From Salticus scenicus (taxonomy: Eukaryota > Arthropoda > Arachnida > Araneae > Salticidae), in contig OZ005648.1 in the NCBI GenBank assembly GCA_963930645.1, positions 3,144,631 through 3,208,630 on the forward strand: a stretch of 64,000 nt of DNA, read 5' to 3'. Below are positions 1 through 11,979 of this stretch, in pieces. Made by a program: the position numbers and the translations under genes. Numbering within the stretch: position 1 is the first letter of the stretch; the number at the start of each line of letters is the position of its first letter. The notes beneath the pieces were generated by a model. The model did not search any database. It had not been told where the DNA came from and saw only the letters and a list, made by a program, of their open reading frames with translations.

Positions 1-500
1 TAAAATATCGTTAACATAAACTGAAATTAATTTCAGTTTCAAGGGTAAACTGGATAGCAGGACATAAAGAATTAGCAAAATCTAAAATATCGTTAACATA
101 AACTGAAATTAATAATGAACTACCCTTTCTTTACATCCTTATAATGCATAAACCTGTCAATGATTTTTTACATTTTTCAACTTCAGTCTATAGAAAACCC
201 ACCTTCTCTGGTCAATACCTTAACTTCAATTCAGCTAGCCCTTTATCGCATAAACTTGCAGTCATTCGTACTCTTTTACATCGTGCAAAGCATTATTGTA
301 GTAATTCCGAATTATTAAATATTGAACTATCCAAAATTTTTTCTGATTTAAAAAATAATGGTTACCCCACTCGTTTTATTAAAAGAATTTATAAAGAAGA
401 GTTCTATTTTTCATATAAATCAGCTCATCCTAAAGTTAAAAATTCCACTTATCGTACGACTATCCCTTATTATAAAAGGTATTTCCGAAAATATCTCTAA
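1..500 (+). pseudogene. Penelope-like element, reverse transcriptase C-terminal part (broken)
   Basis: The reading frame covering about 102-500 encodes the C-terminal end of a Penelope-like element (PLE) reverse transcriptase. It shows an LPFL stretch, then TSVYRKPTFSGQYLNFNSA and PLSHKLAVIRTLLHRA, which are characteristic of this family between the palm and the endonuclease. Only the end of the enzyme lies in the window; the catalytic palm would be upstream of base 1. The frame meets a stop at about 99-101 and is lost near 465-480, where homology moves to another forward frame, so this copy is dead. Bases 1-30 and 83-112 are a 30-bp direct repeat, apparently a local duplication inside the coding region. 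The family assignment is confident; the exact clade is not known. Confidence 0.85.
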
Positions 501-909
501 ATTACTTAGAACAGTTAATATCTCTACTAGCTTTAAACCTCAACTCCGTATTAGTAACTTTATCTCAAACTTTAAACCCGCTGTCCCCCCTCTTAAACGT
601 CTAGGTGTAATCTATAGTATTCCTTGTAAAAATTGTGATTCTACATTTATCGGTGAAACTGGCAGAACAGGTGAAATTAGATTAAAGGAACATAAACGAT
701 CATATAAAACAGGAGATTTAAAATCAAAACTCGTAATCCATTCTCTCAATAGTGATCATATTCCGGATTTTGAAAACTTTAAAATTTTAGCTTCCAATGT
801 AAATATCTATGAATCCCGTATTTTTCTAGAGGGCGCTTTTACCAAAATGCAACATTCTGCCTTGAACGAGGCTAAAGCTATTCCCCCTGAGTATTTAATC
901 TTGTTATGA
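466..909 (+). pseudogene. Penelope-like element, GIY-YIG endonuclease domain
   Basis: After the frameshift the open frame encodes a linker (KGISENISKLL) and a GIY-YIG nuclease. The VIY triplet is followed by the CKNC zinc-knuckle pair, the FIG triplet, the family arginine and histidine in RTGEIRLKEHKR, and a downstream Glu (ESRIFLEGAF). In PLEs this domain nicks target DNA to prime reverse transcription. The order RT C-terminus then GIY-YIG is that of EN-containing PLEs. The domain ends with the stop at 907-909. It would have been translated as one protein with the preceding RT frame, so a single-base indel between about 465 and 480 is the likely lesion. Inactive in this copy as an element, although the domain itself is open. 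Confidence 0.85.
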
Positions 910-956
910 TGTATTATGAATTTTTGTAAATGTTGTTTGTACTTGTATGTTTGACA

Positions 957-992
957 CTGAGGAGGGCTAGTGTTCTAGCCGAAACGTCTGTC
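957..992 (+). ncRNA. Hammerhead-ribozyme-like core at PLE 3' end
   Basis: Just after the endonuclease stop there is CTGAGGA (957-963), a stem-loop GGCTAG-TGTT-CTAGCC (965-980), then GAAAC (981-985), a 4-nt loop and GTC (990-992). These match the hammerhead core order CUGANGA, stem II, GAAA, minimal stem III, UH cleavage site. PLEs are known to carry type I hammerheads with a very short stem III. One extra G (964) bulges at the base of stem II, and I cannot pair a convincing stem I, so this copy may be degraded. Confidence 0.6.
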
Positions 993-1010
993 TTGTGTTT
1001 TTAATGTTTT

Positions 1011-1790
1011 TAATTAAAATATATTTTTAATGTTTTAAAAATTTTTGTATTTTTATCTCATTTTAAAAGTTACATTGGTTTTAATATATTAATGAGACGT
1101 ATAAATTATGTTTAATTTTATTAAATCGTACTATTATTTCAACTTGAAAAAAATGTTGTGAGCTTATTTTGTAAGTTATGGTGTTTTCTTAAAAAGTTTA
1201 TTATTTAATAATTTTCAATGCCGCTGCGTTATTAATCCTTAGTTACCATTGTTTTTTTTTTGGGGTGGAGGGGGAGACGTTACATTTTTTATTGTTAAAA
1301 CAATATTTCAGACAGTGTATTATACCATTGTCTCAAAAAATTCTCTTTAACTCTTTAATTAATAGATTTGATTGTTTAGAGATTGCTTTAATACTTTGCT
1401 TAAACTTATAAATTTGAATAATTAAAAGAAAAGGTTTAAAAAGTTTTGGCAGTTAATGGATTAATTTCCATTGAAGAACATATAATACTTACAGGAACTA
1501 CAAATATAGAAAACAGTCGGAAGTATTTTGTAAATAACGCATAATGGAATTCAGAAAGTATGAAATAAAAATATTGGTGAATAAAAGGAATTGAAAGTTG
1601 ATGTACCAATATAAATTATAACTGATCGGAGAAATACTTTTTCACTTTTATAATTTGGTATTTTAACAAAGTATAAAATACCAAAATACATATAAGATCG
1701 TTGTCTTTCTTTATGTAAAATATTTAAAAACATAAATGAAGAGTGAACATTCAAACCATGTTTTCTCCGTCGGATATAAATTTTCAGAAA

Positions 1791-1825
<35 letters not shown>

Positions 1826-2577
1826 ACATTACAAAATAACTAAACTTAAACCCTAATTACCCTTTGTTTAGATGTATTTCTAGTTACTAGAAAGACATGT
1901 AGACATATCTAGGAAGATATGTTAAGTTAAAAAGAAAAAAAAAACCTCACTATCTTTTTTTTTTAGGACTGAGGGCCTATTAGTCTCAATCTGGGATTTT
2001 TGCGTTGTCGTTTTCGATAGTTGGACATTTGTCGAAATCTAAAATTTATCGAAAATATAATTGAATAATTTGAAAGCAATGTTATCATTTGAAAAAAGAA
2101 AGGGAAAAAAAAAAAAAAAAACTAATAGTCCTCCGTCCTAAACTAAATTCTGCTTTTGCCAGAATTTCATCAAAAATTTTTTTTTTGTTATTATTATTGA
2201 CAGAAAAAGAAAAAGAAAATAATAATAATCAGTATCGTTACAAGAGATATCAAAAAAGTTTTTTGTCTTTAAATAATTTTGGATTAGGAAATAAGAAGTG
2301 CGCGAGCAATATGAAATAAAAATAAGTAAAAAAATGACTTTAATGGTTTAATTTTTATATAAAACAAGATCGCGTGCTATCTTAAAAAGTAGATGTAAAA
2401 TTTAAAGTTTAATTTTTTTTTTTTTTTTTTTTTTTAAAGCTATTGTAGATTTTTACTGTCAAGTTATTATTGAAAAGAAAAAAAAAACGGCCCATGACGT
2501 CACATTTGACTGCGTAGCGTTTCTTTACTACAATAAATTGTATGAACTATAAATTTATTTTATCAGTTTTATTTATT

Positions 2578-2610
<33 letters not shown>

Positions 2611-3297
2611 TTGAGAAAACACGGTTTTAATGTTTACTCCTCAAATATTCACTATCCAACTTTAAATTGAGAAATAAAATATGATATATTTATAGAACAA
2701 TTTAAAAATGCCTCTTCCTTCAATAAACAGAATTTTTTCACTGATATTTTGTAATATTTTTACTGATGTGTAGTAATTGAAATAAATATAATTTATGAAT
2801 GTATATTTCTTAGTATTTAAGATACTAAGTACACTGCGAAAAATTTCCAATAGAAAAACTACTGGAAATTAAATATTATGTAAAATTATAGATAAAAGCA
2901 AACGAAGATGTTAAAAAATTATTATTTATTTTAATGAATAATAGTATTTCCAGTTAGTTATTGGTGAGAGTATATTAGTGTTTTATGATATTTTTCTGAT
3001 TAATAGTATTGATTTTTAATTTGTACTGGGGAGTAAACAATTACATAAAAAAATAAAAATAATAAAAAGGTATAATAAAGATAGGGAATCTTAATTGTCT
3101 TTTATTGAAAACTATTTTAAATTTGCAGAGAGTTTGAATAAATGTGTAGCAGAAAAATCTGTAGAGCAGAAAAATCTTTAAAAATCGCCACTCTTTACAG
3201 ACGCTTCTGCTTTAATTTTTTCTCTTTAATGGTATAATGTGGTAGCACCCATTTTTGCCAGCACATTCTGCTCTGAAAATTAACGTAAGTTTTTATA
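1011..3297. other. No gene seen; low-complexity A+T-rich DNA
   Basis: This stretch holds poly-A/T tracts (for example 1803-1823, 2411-2435), a short AC run at 1791-1802 and a TTA trinucleotide run at 2586-2610. Open frames here are translations of homopolymers. I see no conserved protein, RNA or terminal repeat. Confidence 0.5.
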
Positions 3298-4003
3298 GGG
3301 TAGTAGGGAAGAGTGGGGCAACTTGGGACATAGCCCACATTAGTACACCTTAAATTTCCGCTTTGATTTTGTAAATAGGAATTGGTTTTCTTATGACAAC
3401 ATAGTGGGTAAGAGCAGTTCTCAAAAGGTGGGCACAGAACATACACTATAACTTTAAGCTTTAATAATAAATATAAATGTAATGAAAATTTCTAATTCTG
3501 TTCAAAGACAAGAATTGATACAATTTATTGTAAAAGGTTTGTATAAATATTTTAATATTTTATTATTTTGGACTAAAAGAGACTAACGTTTTGGACCTCT
3601 AAAACGTTAACTGATTCAAGATGTAGCTCCAGAAAAAGTTAAAACATTTTTTAAGGTGATTTTAATGGAAAATAATGAGTAGACATAGGAAAGTGATGAC
3701 TGTTTGGTAATTTCTTCATCAGTAAGTAGTAATGGTTTGATGATTTTTCGAAAATAAACCGGACTTTTACAAAAGGAAACATTTTGCATTTGCTATGTCC
3801 AAAATTATCGAGCTAAACAATTCTATTTTAACACAAACTATAGTAAGCCTAAATACTCCTATGTTTTTTTAAAAATAATTTCTTAAATGTTTCCATTTTA
3901 AATATTTATGTGCTTTTATAAAATTTCTTTTCAATAAATACACTTTTCTGAAATAAGAAACTTCAATGTCCGAATCATATGAAATGGCAATATATGCATT
4001 TTT
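3298..4003. other. Unassigned, possible DNA-element terminus
   Basis: The segment GAGTGGGGCAACTTGGGACA (about 3311-3330) recurs loosely at 7200-7233 and, inverted, at about 7510-7540. This suggests the ends of a degraded element into which the 4.0-7.0 kb elements inserted. No coding potential is seen. Confidence 0.25.
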
Positions 4004-4825
4004 ACTTTTCGTTCACTATAGTGAGGAAAGTACTGTAATCATGTCAAAAATACGAATTTGAGATTTTGATGTTTCTATACGTTTCGAGGTCCCCTGAGTC
4101 CGTTTTCACTATTTTTACGATAATGTATGTGTGTCTGTGTGTGTATGTATGTGAGTATGAACACGCTAGCGTCGAACGCTTTGTTCGAATAAGCTGAAAG
4201 TTGGTACGTATATTGTAAGTCACCATGGTACGAACCCTACTGATTTTGGTGAATCTAGCACTTATAGTTTTTTTTACCGGGACACCAGGAAAAATTCTTT
4301 ATCATTATGGCCTATGGGGCCAAATTTTTAAAAGTGCGATAGCGTCTAAACGCTTTATTACTCCGAGCAAAAAAATTGTACACATGTTATAGGTCACAGT
4401 TGCACCCACTGTATAAGTTTTGGTGAATTTAGCACTTACAGTTTTTTTACAGGGACACAAAGAAAAATTCTTTATCATTATGGCCTATGGGACAAAATTT
4501 CTAAAGTGCGATAGCATCTCAACGCCTTATTCAATTGAGCTGAAAATTTATATGAATATTATAAATCACTGTTGCACTAACCATAAGCATTTTGGTGAAT
4601 CTAGCTTTATAGGTTTCTACAGGAACACAACGAAAAATTCTTTATCATTATGATCTATGGGCTCAAAGTTCAGTAGCGTTCAATAAAACATCGTGTAATA
4701 TAGGGAGAAAAATACTCAAACACTCTATTATGGTTTTCTCTCTTTTGTTTGTTTATCAACTCCTCTTTCTTTACTTTATCTACAAAACTGTTAATTACTT
4801 AATGTTCGGAAAGTCGAGTGGAGTC

Positions 4826-4832
<7 letters not shown>
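4004..4832 (+). mobile_element. HINE-like (non-autonomous Helentron-type) element, family 1, copy A
   Basis: The 5' end is an ACTTTTC...GAGGAAAGT hairpin (4004-4032), followed by a TG-rich microsatellite (about 4124-4160). Three tandem units of about 173 bp follow, with TTTTGGTGAAT at 4244, 4418 and 4590. The 3' end is the inverted terminal motif TGTTCGGAAAGT (4803-4814), a small hairpin GAGTG-GAGT-CACTC (4816-4829), then CCAGA and poly-T. Subterminal inverted repeats, an internal microsatellite, a 3' hairpin and a T-rich insertion site are the layout known for Drosophila DINE-1/HINE elements. No protein is encoded. A TIR-type MITE is the alternative reading. Confidence 0.6.
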
Positions 4833-4860
<28 letters not shown>

Positions 4861-5093
4861 CAGTAAATGCATTAAATGACAATGACCTGATATCTGATGA
4901 TCTGATATCTTAAGATGTATGAAGGCATTTAGTGTAATTTTTTTCAAAATAATATTTTTTTTTTTTTTTAAATACAGCATATTTAATTGATTACTTGTAG
5001 TTAACGTTTAAAATTCCTACATGCTGAGAATTGCCCGTAACAGTGTACTTTAGAATTTCTCTCACAAGCAGGTAAAGATTAATTTAATTTTTT
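4833..5093. other. Spacer between HINE-like copies A and B
   Basis: Poly-T, then a segment with GATATC-rich short inverted repeats around 4886-4912 and a second poly-T at about 4956-4969. No gene is seen. Confidence 0.4.
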
Positions 5094-5956
5094 ACTTTCC
5101 GAACACTATAGTGAGGAAAGTATTGTAATCATGTCAAAAATCCGAATTTGAGATTTTGATGTTTCTATACGTTTCGGGGTCCAATGAATCCGTTTTCACT
5201 ATTTTTGCGATGATGTATGTATGTGTGTGTGTATGTATGTGTGTATGTATGTGTGTATGTATGTGTGTATGTCTGTGAGTGAACACGCTAGCGTCTACAC
5301 GCTTTGTTCGAATAAGCTGAAAGTTGGTACGTATATTGTAAGTCACCATAGTACGAACCCTATAGATTTTGGTGAATCTAGCACTTATAGTTTTTTTACA
5401 GGGACACAAAGAAATATTCTTTATCATTATGGCCTATGGGACCAAAATCTTAAAAGTGCGATAGCATCTAAACGCCTTATTCAATTGAGCAAAAATTTTA
5501 TACACATGTTATAGGTCACAATTGCACCAACTGTATAGATTTTGGTTAATCTAGCACTTACCGTTTTTTACAGGGACACAAAGAAGAATTCTTTATCATT
5601 ATGGACTATGGGACCAAATTTTTAAAAGTGCGATAGCATCTAAACGCCTTATTCAATTGAGCTGAAAATTTATATGAATATTATAAATCACTGTTGTACT
5701 AACTATAAGCATTTTGGTGAATCTAGCATTTATAGATTTTTACAGGAACACAAGGAAAAATTCATTATCATTATGATCTATGGGCTCAAAGTTCAGTAGT
5801 GTTCAATAAAACATCGTGTAATATTGGGAGAAAAATACTCAAACACTCTGTTATGGTTTTCACTCTTTTATTTGTTTAGCAACTCCTCTTTCTTTACTTT
5901 ATCTACAAAAACTGTTAATTACTCAATGTTCGGAAAATCGAGTGGAGTCACTCCAG
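5094..5956 (+). mobile_element. HINE-like element, family 1, copy B
   Basis: Same layout as copy A and highly similar along its length. The 5' hairpin ACTTTCC...GGAAAGT is at 5094-5119. An expanded TATG/TGTG microsatellite lies at 5215-5280. Internal units are marked by TTTTGGT at 5367, 5540 and 5712 (spacing 173 and 172). The 3' motif TGTTCGGAAA is near 5927 and the GAGTG/CACTC hairpin ends in CCAG at 5956. A poly-T of about 15 bases follows directly, and the next copy begins immediately after it. Confidence 0.6.
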
Positions 5957-5971
5957 TTTTTTTTTTTTTTT

Positions 5972-7003
5972 ACTTTCCGAACACTATAGTGAGGAAAGTA
6001 TTGTAATCATGTCAAAAATCCGAATTCGAGATTTTGATGTTTCTATACGTTTCGAGGTCCAACGAGTCCGTTTTCTCTATTTTTACGATGGTGTATGTAT
6101 GTGTGTATGTATGTATGTGTGTATGTATGTGTGTATGTATGTATGTGTGTATGTATGTGTGTATGTATGTGTGTATGTCTGTGAGTGAACACGCTAGCGT
6201 CTAAACGCTTTGTTCGAATAAGCTGAAAGTTGGTACGTATATTGTAAGTCAAAATAGTACGAACCCTATAGATTTTGGTGAATCTAGCACTTATAGTTTT
6301 TTTACAGGGACACAAAGAAAAATTCTTTATCATTATGGCCAAGGGACCAAAATCTAAAAAGTGCGATAGCATCTAAACGCCTTATTTAATTGAGCAAAAA
6401 CTTTATACACATATTATAGGTCACAGATACTCAATCTGTATAGATTTTGGAGAATCTAGAACTTATAGTTTTTTTACAGGGACACAAAGAAGAATTCTTT
6501 GCCAAATTTTTAAAAGTGCGATAGCATCTAAACGCCTTATTCAATTGAGCAAAAACTTTATACACATATTATAGGTCACAGATACTCAATCTGTATAGAT
6601 TTTGGTGAATCTAGCACTTACAGTTTTTTTACAGGGAGACAAAGAAAAATTCTTTATCTTTATGGCCTATGAGACCAGCGATAGCATCTAAACGCCTTAT
6701 TTAATTGAGCTGAAAATTTTTATGAATATTATAAATCACTGTTGCACTAACTATAAGCATTTTGGTGAATCTAGCATTTATAGATTTTTACAGGGACACA
6801 ACGAAAAATTCTTTATCCTTATGATCTAAGGGCTCAAAGTTCAGTAGCGTTAAATAAAACCTCGTGTGATATATGGAGAAAAATACTCAAACACTCTGTT
6901 ATGGTTTTCTCTTTTTTGTTTGTTTAGCAACTCCTCTTTCTTTATTTTATCTACAAAACTGTTAGTTACTCAATGTTCGGAAAGTCGAGTGGAGTCACTC
7001 CAG
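5972..7003 (+). mobile_element. HINE-like element, family 1, copy C
   Basis: Begins with ACTTTCCGAACACTATAGTG directly after the poly-T tail of copy B. The microsatellite (6092-6180, TATG/TGTG) is the longest of the three copies. Four internal units are marked by TTTTGG at 6273, 6445, 6600 and 6760. It ends with TGTTCGGAAAGT (6974-6985), the GAGTGGAGTCACTC hairpin and CCAGA plus poly-T. The extra internal unit explains its greater length. Confidence 0.6.
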
Positions 7004-10000
7004 ATTTTTTTTTGAAAGGTTCAAAGTTACATTTGTGGGCGATTTCATGAACAAATTTCCTGTGCAAGAAATGAAATAATTTAAATTTGAGCATATGGGA
7101 ATTAAAATATTTACTTTCACTATAATTTTAACCTTAAAAAATGCATTGTGCTACTCAGCCTAATTTTTTTTTAAGTTGTATTATGATAAAAATCCAAGTG
7201 AGGTAGGTTGGGACACTCTCTCAACCTGGCCCATCACTACGCAATGCAAAGAAAGCAATATTTGCATGTACTATATAAATTTATTGAGACTTTTATTGTC
7301 CTAAAATCGGGAAAATGGTTATTGTTATTAAGAAATTTTTTTTTTCTTTAGAATTTAGAAAAGAGCAATTTTTAAATGTAAAATACAATATTTGTTAATA
7401 TAATATACTTGTATACTATACATTGTCATTTCTTAGGCTTTAAGTCTATAAATAAAGATTTATTAACCAATTAGGCTTAATATTTTTTATGCATAAAAAT
7501 TTTATTGTCAATGTCCTAAGCTCTCCCCCCCCCCCCAGGCTGAGATATTGTAAAGATTTTTAAAAAAATTTCGTGAAATTAAATTTGATGGAATACGCCA
7601 TTGGAATAAATTTTAACTGAAACAAAAATGCTTCAACTTTATGTCAAGCTGAGTTTAGAGAAAATTGAATAAAAAATAAATTTTCTAAAAATCATTATCT
7701 AAAAAGTGTTCCAAGGGACTCCACCTTTCCGAACATGTAGTCCAACTGGTTTGCGTACCGAAAAAATACATTTAGAGCTATCATCATGCAGCTTTGAAGA
7801 TGAATTTATACAAAGGTTAAGTACAGTTGGAACGAGTGTCAATAATTACACGTGTTTTTTATTTAATTTCAAATTTCTATCGGTACTTTATTCGTAGTAA
7901 TGATGTTAAATGATAAAACAAAAACATATGAAAGAAACATTTTTTTTTTGCAATAACAGTTAATTCAACCAATTTAATTGTTTAATCTATACTTATCTAA
8001 AATAACTAAATATAAAAAGGATACACACATTAAAGCAAATACTTTTCCTATAATTCAGGAAACATCTTCAGCAGCATATATTATGGTGTCACGCGCAGTT
8101 TACGCTGTTGTCATAACATAGCAAGCGTGACATATCAACAATTCTAGTAATATTTGCATATGACGGAGCCACAAATAGAACGCTTGACATTAAACCTGAA
8201 ACTCTAATATGCAAAACTGTGGTCTTAGAGCAGTATGTGATACATTAATGAACACCAGTAGGGGACTATAGTACGCTTAGAATAATAATTGCAAATATAT
8301 AGTATTACTATTTCTGGTAAGGGGTTTAAAAATTTATGTATATATATACTATATATAATGAATATTTTTTCAAACATTGTACAAGATGAAATGACCCATC
8401 ACATGAAGAACAGGAGAGAATATGATAAAAGATTTTTGGAAAATTATTAAGAATCTTTATATATATATATATATATATATATCGATGTGCAAATTAAATT
8501 TCGTGTTTTAAATCTATACATTAATCTGCTTATCATTGACATAGTTTAAGAGAACAGTTTAATAACTTAAATTTTTTAAAGTGTAACTTATATGTAACAT
8601 TTTTCAGACAAAATCCGTTATACACTTGTTTTAAAATTTAATCTCTTAAATAATATATACCAGATACTATTTATTTTATAAAATTGTAAATAATTACTTA
8701 AAATTTAGTTGCTAATACATTAGTTACAGTAAATATATGACTCATCTAAATTTATATGACGCATAAGTATATTTTATATAAATTATCCAAAATTAAATTC
8801 TGTTTTAAAACATAATTTTAATGATTATTCTTTTTTAGTATATATTTGAAAACAAGAGCGAAACGTCATGCTGTTCACACAGATCATGAATATTTTCCAA
8901 CTCTATGTTGCATCGTTTAACTTTTTAATGTTCTTTGGCGAGAGAAAGTCACACAAACTAACTGAATTCATAATCACTTTAAAACATTGTTAGTAAGTGT
9001 GAAAAATGCTTAACATAAACAAAAATGCAACTTCAGCCATTTCCACTTGTAGCCCTTAATGCACCTGAATATTATGTATATATATGTATATATATGTATT
9101 AAACTTTAATTCAGCATATTAAAAAAAATTGCCAATTTTGTTATGATTTTTGCAGTAAAAAGTTATTTAAATGTGATTTATAAAAATATCTTTCATAAAA
9201 CCCAATGCATTATTATTATAATTATTATTATTATTTTGGTATCCCTGTACACAAATCAGTTGTACAGGGCCTATTAATGCCATTTTGAACAGAGAATTAC
9301 ATGCCATAGTGAATTAGAATAACGTATAATATTTTGAAGAAATATTTAAATATTTACGGACACTCGAGGTGGGCAGACGGACAGTCAAACCTAGAGACAG
9401 ACTAATATAAATCATATTCACTCTTAAAAATTCTTAGACAGTGTTAAAATATTTAATAAAAAGGAAAACACTAACTATTTCCTTATATAGCCCTTAATAT
9501 ATATTTGAATATTTTTATGTAGTTCTGTAAATATTAATGTTAATTGTGTTATATACGACAGAAAGCATTCTTTTATGCATATGAATAACATATATTTGAA
9601 TTTCATTAATATTTGTGGAAAGTAAAGCTATTAAATTATGGTTTTAAAAAATACTTCTCATAGAAAGCAAATCTTTGAAATACTTTCGGGCGTTCTTGTA
9701 CTGAAACCAGTGGTGGTATTTACAATTTACTCCATTTTCAACATGGAACGTTGGATAGTGAACGTGGATAACGTATATGATAACTTCAAGAAATTCCATT
9801 AAAATTTACAGAAGTTAGAGCGCAGACAGACAGATTAAAAAAAAAAAAAAAAAAAAAAAACGAAGTCAAACAGTTCTTTTTTTTTTTTTTTTTGGAAAGT
9901 GTTAAAAAGGATAATTAAAACACAGGAATATATTTGAAAAATAATTTAAATTTATGAATTGTTATTTTATATTATTTATTTATTTGTAGCAATCTAACCG

Positions 10001-11006
10001 ATTATTTCGCTTTTAGAAATAACTGTGCCTTAAATATAGTAATATATTTCTTTAAGATTCCTCATTTCTTTACTTTCCTAAACATTTCTTAAACATTTAA
10101 GAAAAGCAAAAAATACCAGAAGTTTCTTCAGCACACTGTTATTTTGTAATGACCTAGTTTATCCCAGGCAGTTCTGAGTAAAAGTGACAATTAGCAATGC
10201 AAAGGAAACGTTCTAAGTGCTAATGGCCAAATACGATATATTACATGAAGCGAAATTCTCTGTTTACTTCAGAAAAAGCTTTCTATCAGCAATGACAATT
10301 ACGATAGTGTCTTTGCTTTTCATATTTTCATTTGAACATTATTTTTATTATGTATTAAAAAAATATGTCATACATAATTTTCAATTAATAATTTCTTTGT
10401 CAAACCTACTGGATATTTGTCCTTAAAAACTTGGTTAAATAAACGGATGTATAAAAATAGCAGAAATATATTTTTTTTTTTTTTTTTTTTTTTTTTGTCG
10501 TTTATATCTGAATTATTTATTTTTATGAAGTCTTTAATGATGAAATTTCACTAATTAATGACAAGCTATGGGAAATATATATATATATATATATAAAAAA
10601 CCTGTTCCTCAATTTTCTTGACAAGAATTATTTTAACGATCCCCCCCCCCCCCCTCCCCACCTAGCTGACAGTACAAATTATGTTTCTCTTTTTCTGTTC
10701 TTACTTTCTTGAACAAAATAAGAATTTTTTATGATAGAGAATTGGAAAACAAATTTTTTATTTTACATTTAGTTGTGCAACTCTTTTTTTCGTTTCTTTT
10801 TCTTTTTTTTAATTATTATTATTACTACATGACTTTTTGTAAGGATATATGCACAATAACAGAAAATTTTGTGTTGCTGTAGGAATTACCGTTTCGGAGA
10901 TTTCCACAAAAACCTAAAAAAGTTAACATTTGAGGTTTAAAATTATTTTTTACTTTTTTTTTTTTTTTTTTTTTTGAATGTTTGAACTTTTGTTTATCAG
11001 TAGTGC
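7004..11006. other. No gene seen; A+T-rich repeats
   Basis: Contents are low complexity: a C run at 7525-7536, AT microsatellites at 8459-8482 and 10576-10594, poly-A/T pairs at 9839-9860 and 9878-9893, poly-T at 10472-10496 and 10959-10975, and a C run at 10641-10655. A perfect 8-bp-stem hairpin (CCCTGTAC/GTACAGGG) lies at 9243-9269. CAGACAGACAGATT at about 9823-9836 resembles the microsatellite of the HINE-like elements on the minus strand. No protein similarity is recognised. Confidence 0.5.
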
Positions 11007-11008
11007 TA

Positions 11009-11476
11009 CACTCAGAAAAAATTCTGTAACTGACATCTAGAATCTAAATTGTGACTGTAGAAAAAATAGTTCCATGTCACCCTTATAAATTCTAGTCCCC
11101 TTTGAAAGCGAGTTCTAGAAACCTCTATTAGAATTCTAGAGCGTTTGCCTATATTCTCGTGGGTAAAGTTATTTAAAAATCTCTGCGAATAAATGTGAAT
11201 ATAAGGCGGGTTTCATCATTTATAATCTTGGTTTTTTTACTCAATTCTAGAAAATCACGCGAGAATTTCTCGCAATACCAAAGATTCGGAATATTCTTAA
11301 TATGGTTTCACCATCTAGAAATGTGTAGACTAGAAATTCTCGATCATTTCGTCTATTCAGTTTTTTGGCGTGTCTTATGCGCATAGCTCGGAAATCTATA
11401 TTTCTAGTTAAGGGATTTAGAAAATGACTATTTATTCATTCTAGATGAAGGCGGTATATATTGTTTTTTCTCAGTG
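11009..11476. mobile_element. MITE with CACTCAGAAAAAA-type terminal inverted repeats
   Basis: The left end CACTCAGAAAAAA (from 11009) and the right end TTTTTTCTCAGTG (to 11476) are inverted copies of each other, and both are flanked by TA (11007-11008 and 11477-11478). The interior contains many TTCTAGA/TCTAGAA motifs. The superfamily is not assigned; TA flanks allow a Tc1/mariner-like origin. Confidence 0.45.
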
Positions 11477-11947
11477 TATAATGTACCACCTCATTAAACA
11501 TTCATTAATTTCTATAATTATGTGATATACACAATGGTTATTTCCTCCAAGGGAACTTAAGGAGATATTTGAAATACATACTTTGTTTATTACATTATAT
11601 AATATGGAAAGAGTTTGAAATCAACTATCAGATCCTGTTAATCGGCCTTCATAACAGCGCGTAAAGCTTAATAGTAGATATAAATGGTAGTCATGTGTTG
11701 TGTTCACATCAAAATTTTTTCTACTTTAAAATCAAATTAAAAGCAAGAATTTTGTTCTTAAATAGTCACATTTCCTATTAAAAACACTCTCTGTTACGAA
11801 AATATCAGTTTATTTTATTTATAATACTTATTTAAATCATATAATGCATATACTTTTCTTTTTTGTAGAGAGGTCGTGCTTCTAATGTTCTTTAAAAAAG
11901 AAGAAAGTTTCTATGTATTCGAAATGAAGTATTAACTGTTTTGAAGT

Positions 11948-11979
<32 letters not shown>

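Noticed and set aside
1551..1829. Minus-strand open frame of 92 codons starting with poly-Phe
   Set aside because: It is driven by an A/T homopolymer and an AC run, with no domain and no conserved composition.
5134..6372. Open frames with HTHIHTHIHT or VCMYVCMYV repeats
   Set aside because: They are translations of the microsatellite inside the HINE-like elements and differ in frame and length between copies.
9243..9269. CCCTGTAC/GTACAGGG hairpin as a terminator or regulatory site
   Set aside because: In an A+T-rich eukaryotic intergenic region with no gene nearby, an isolated 8-bp stem has no support as a functional site.
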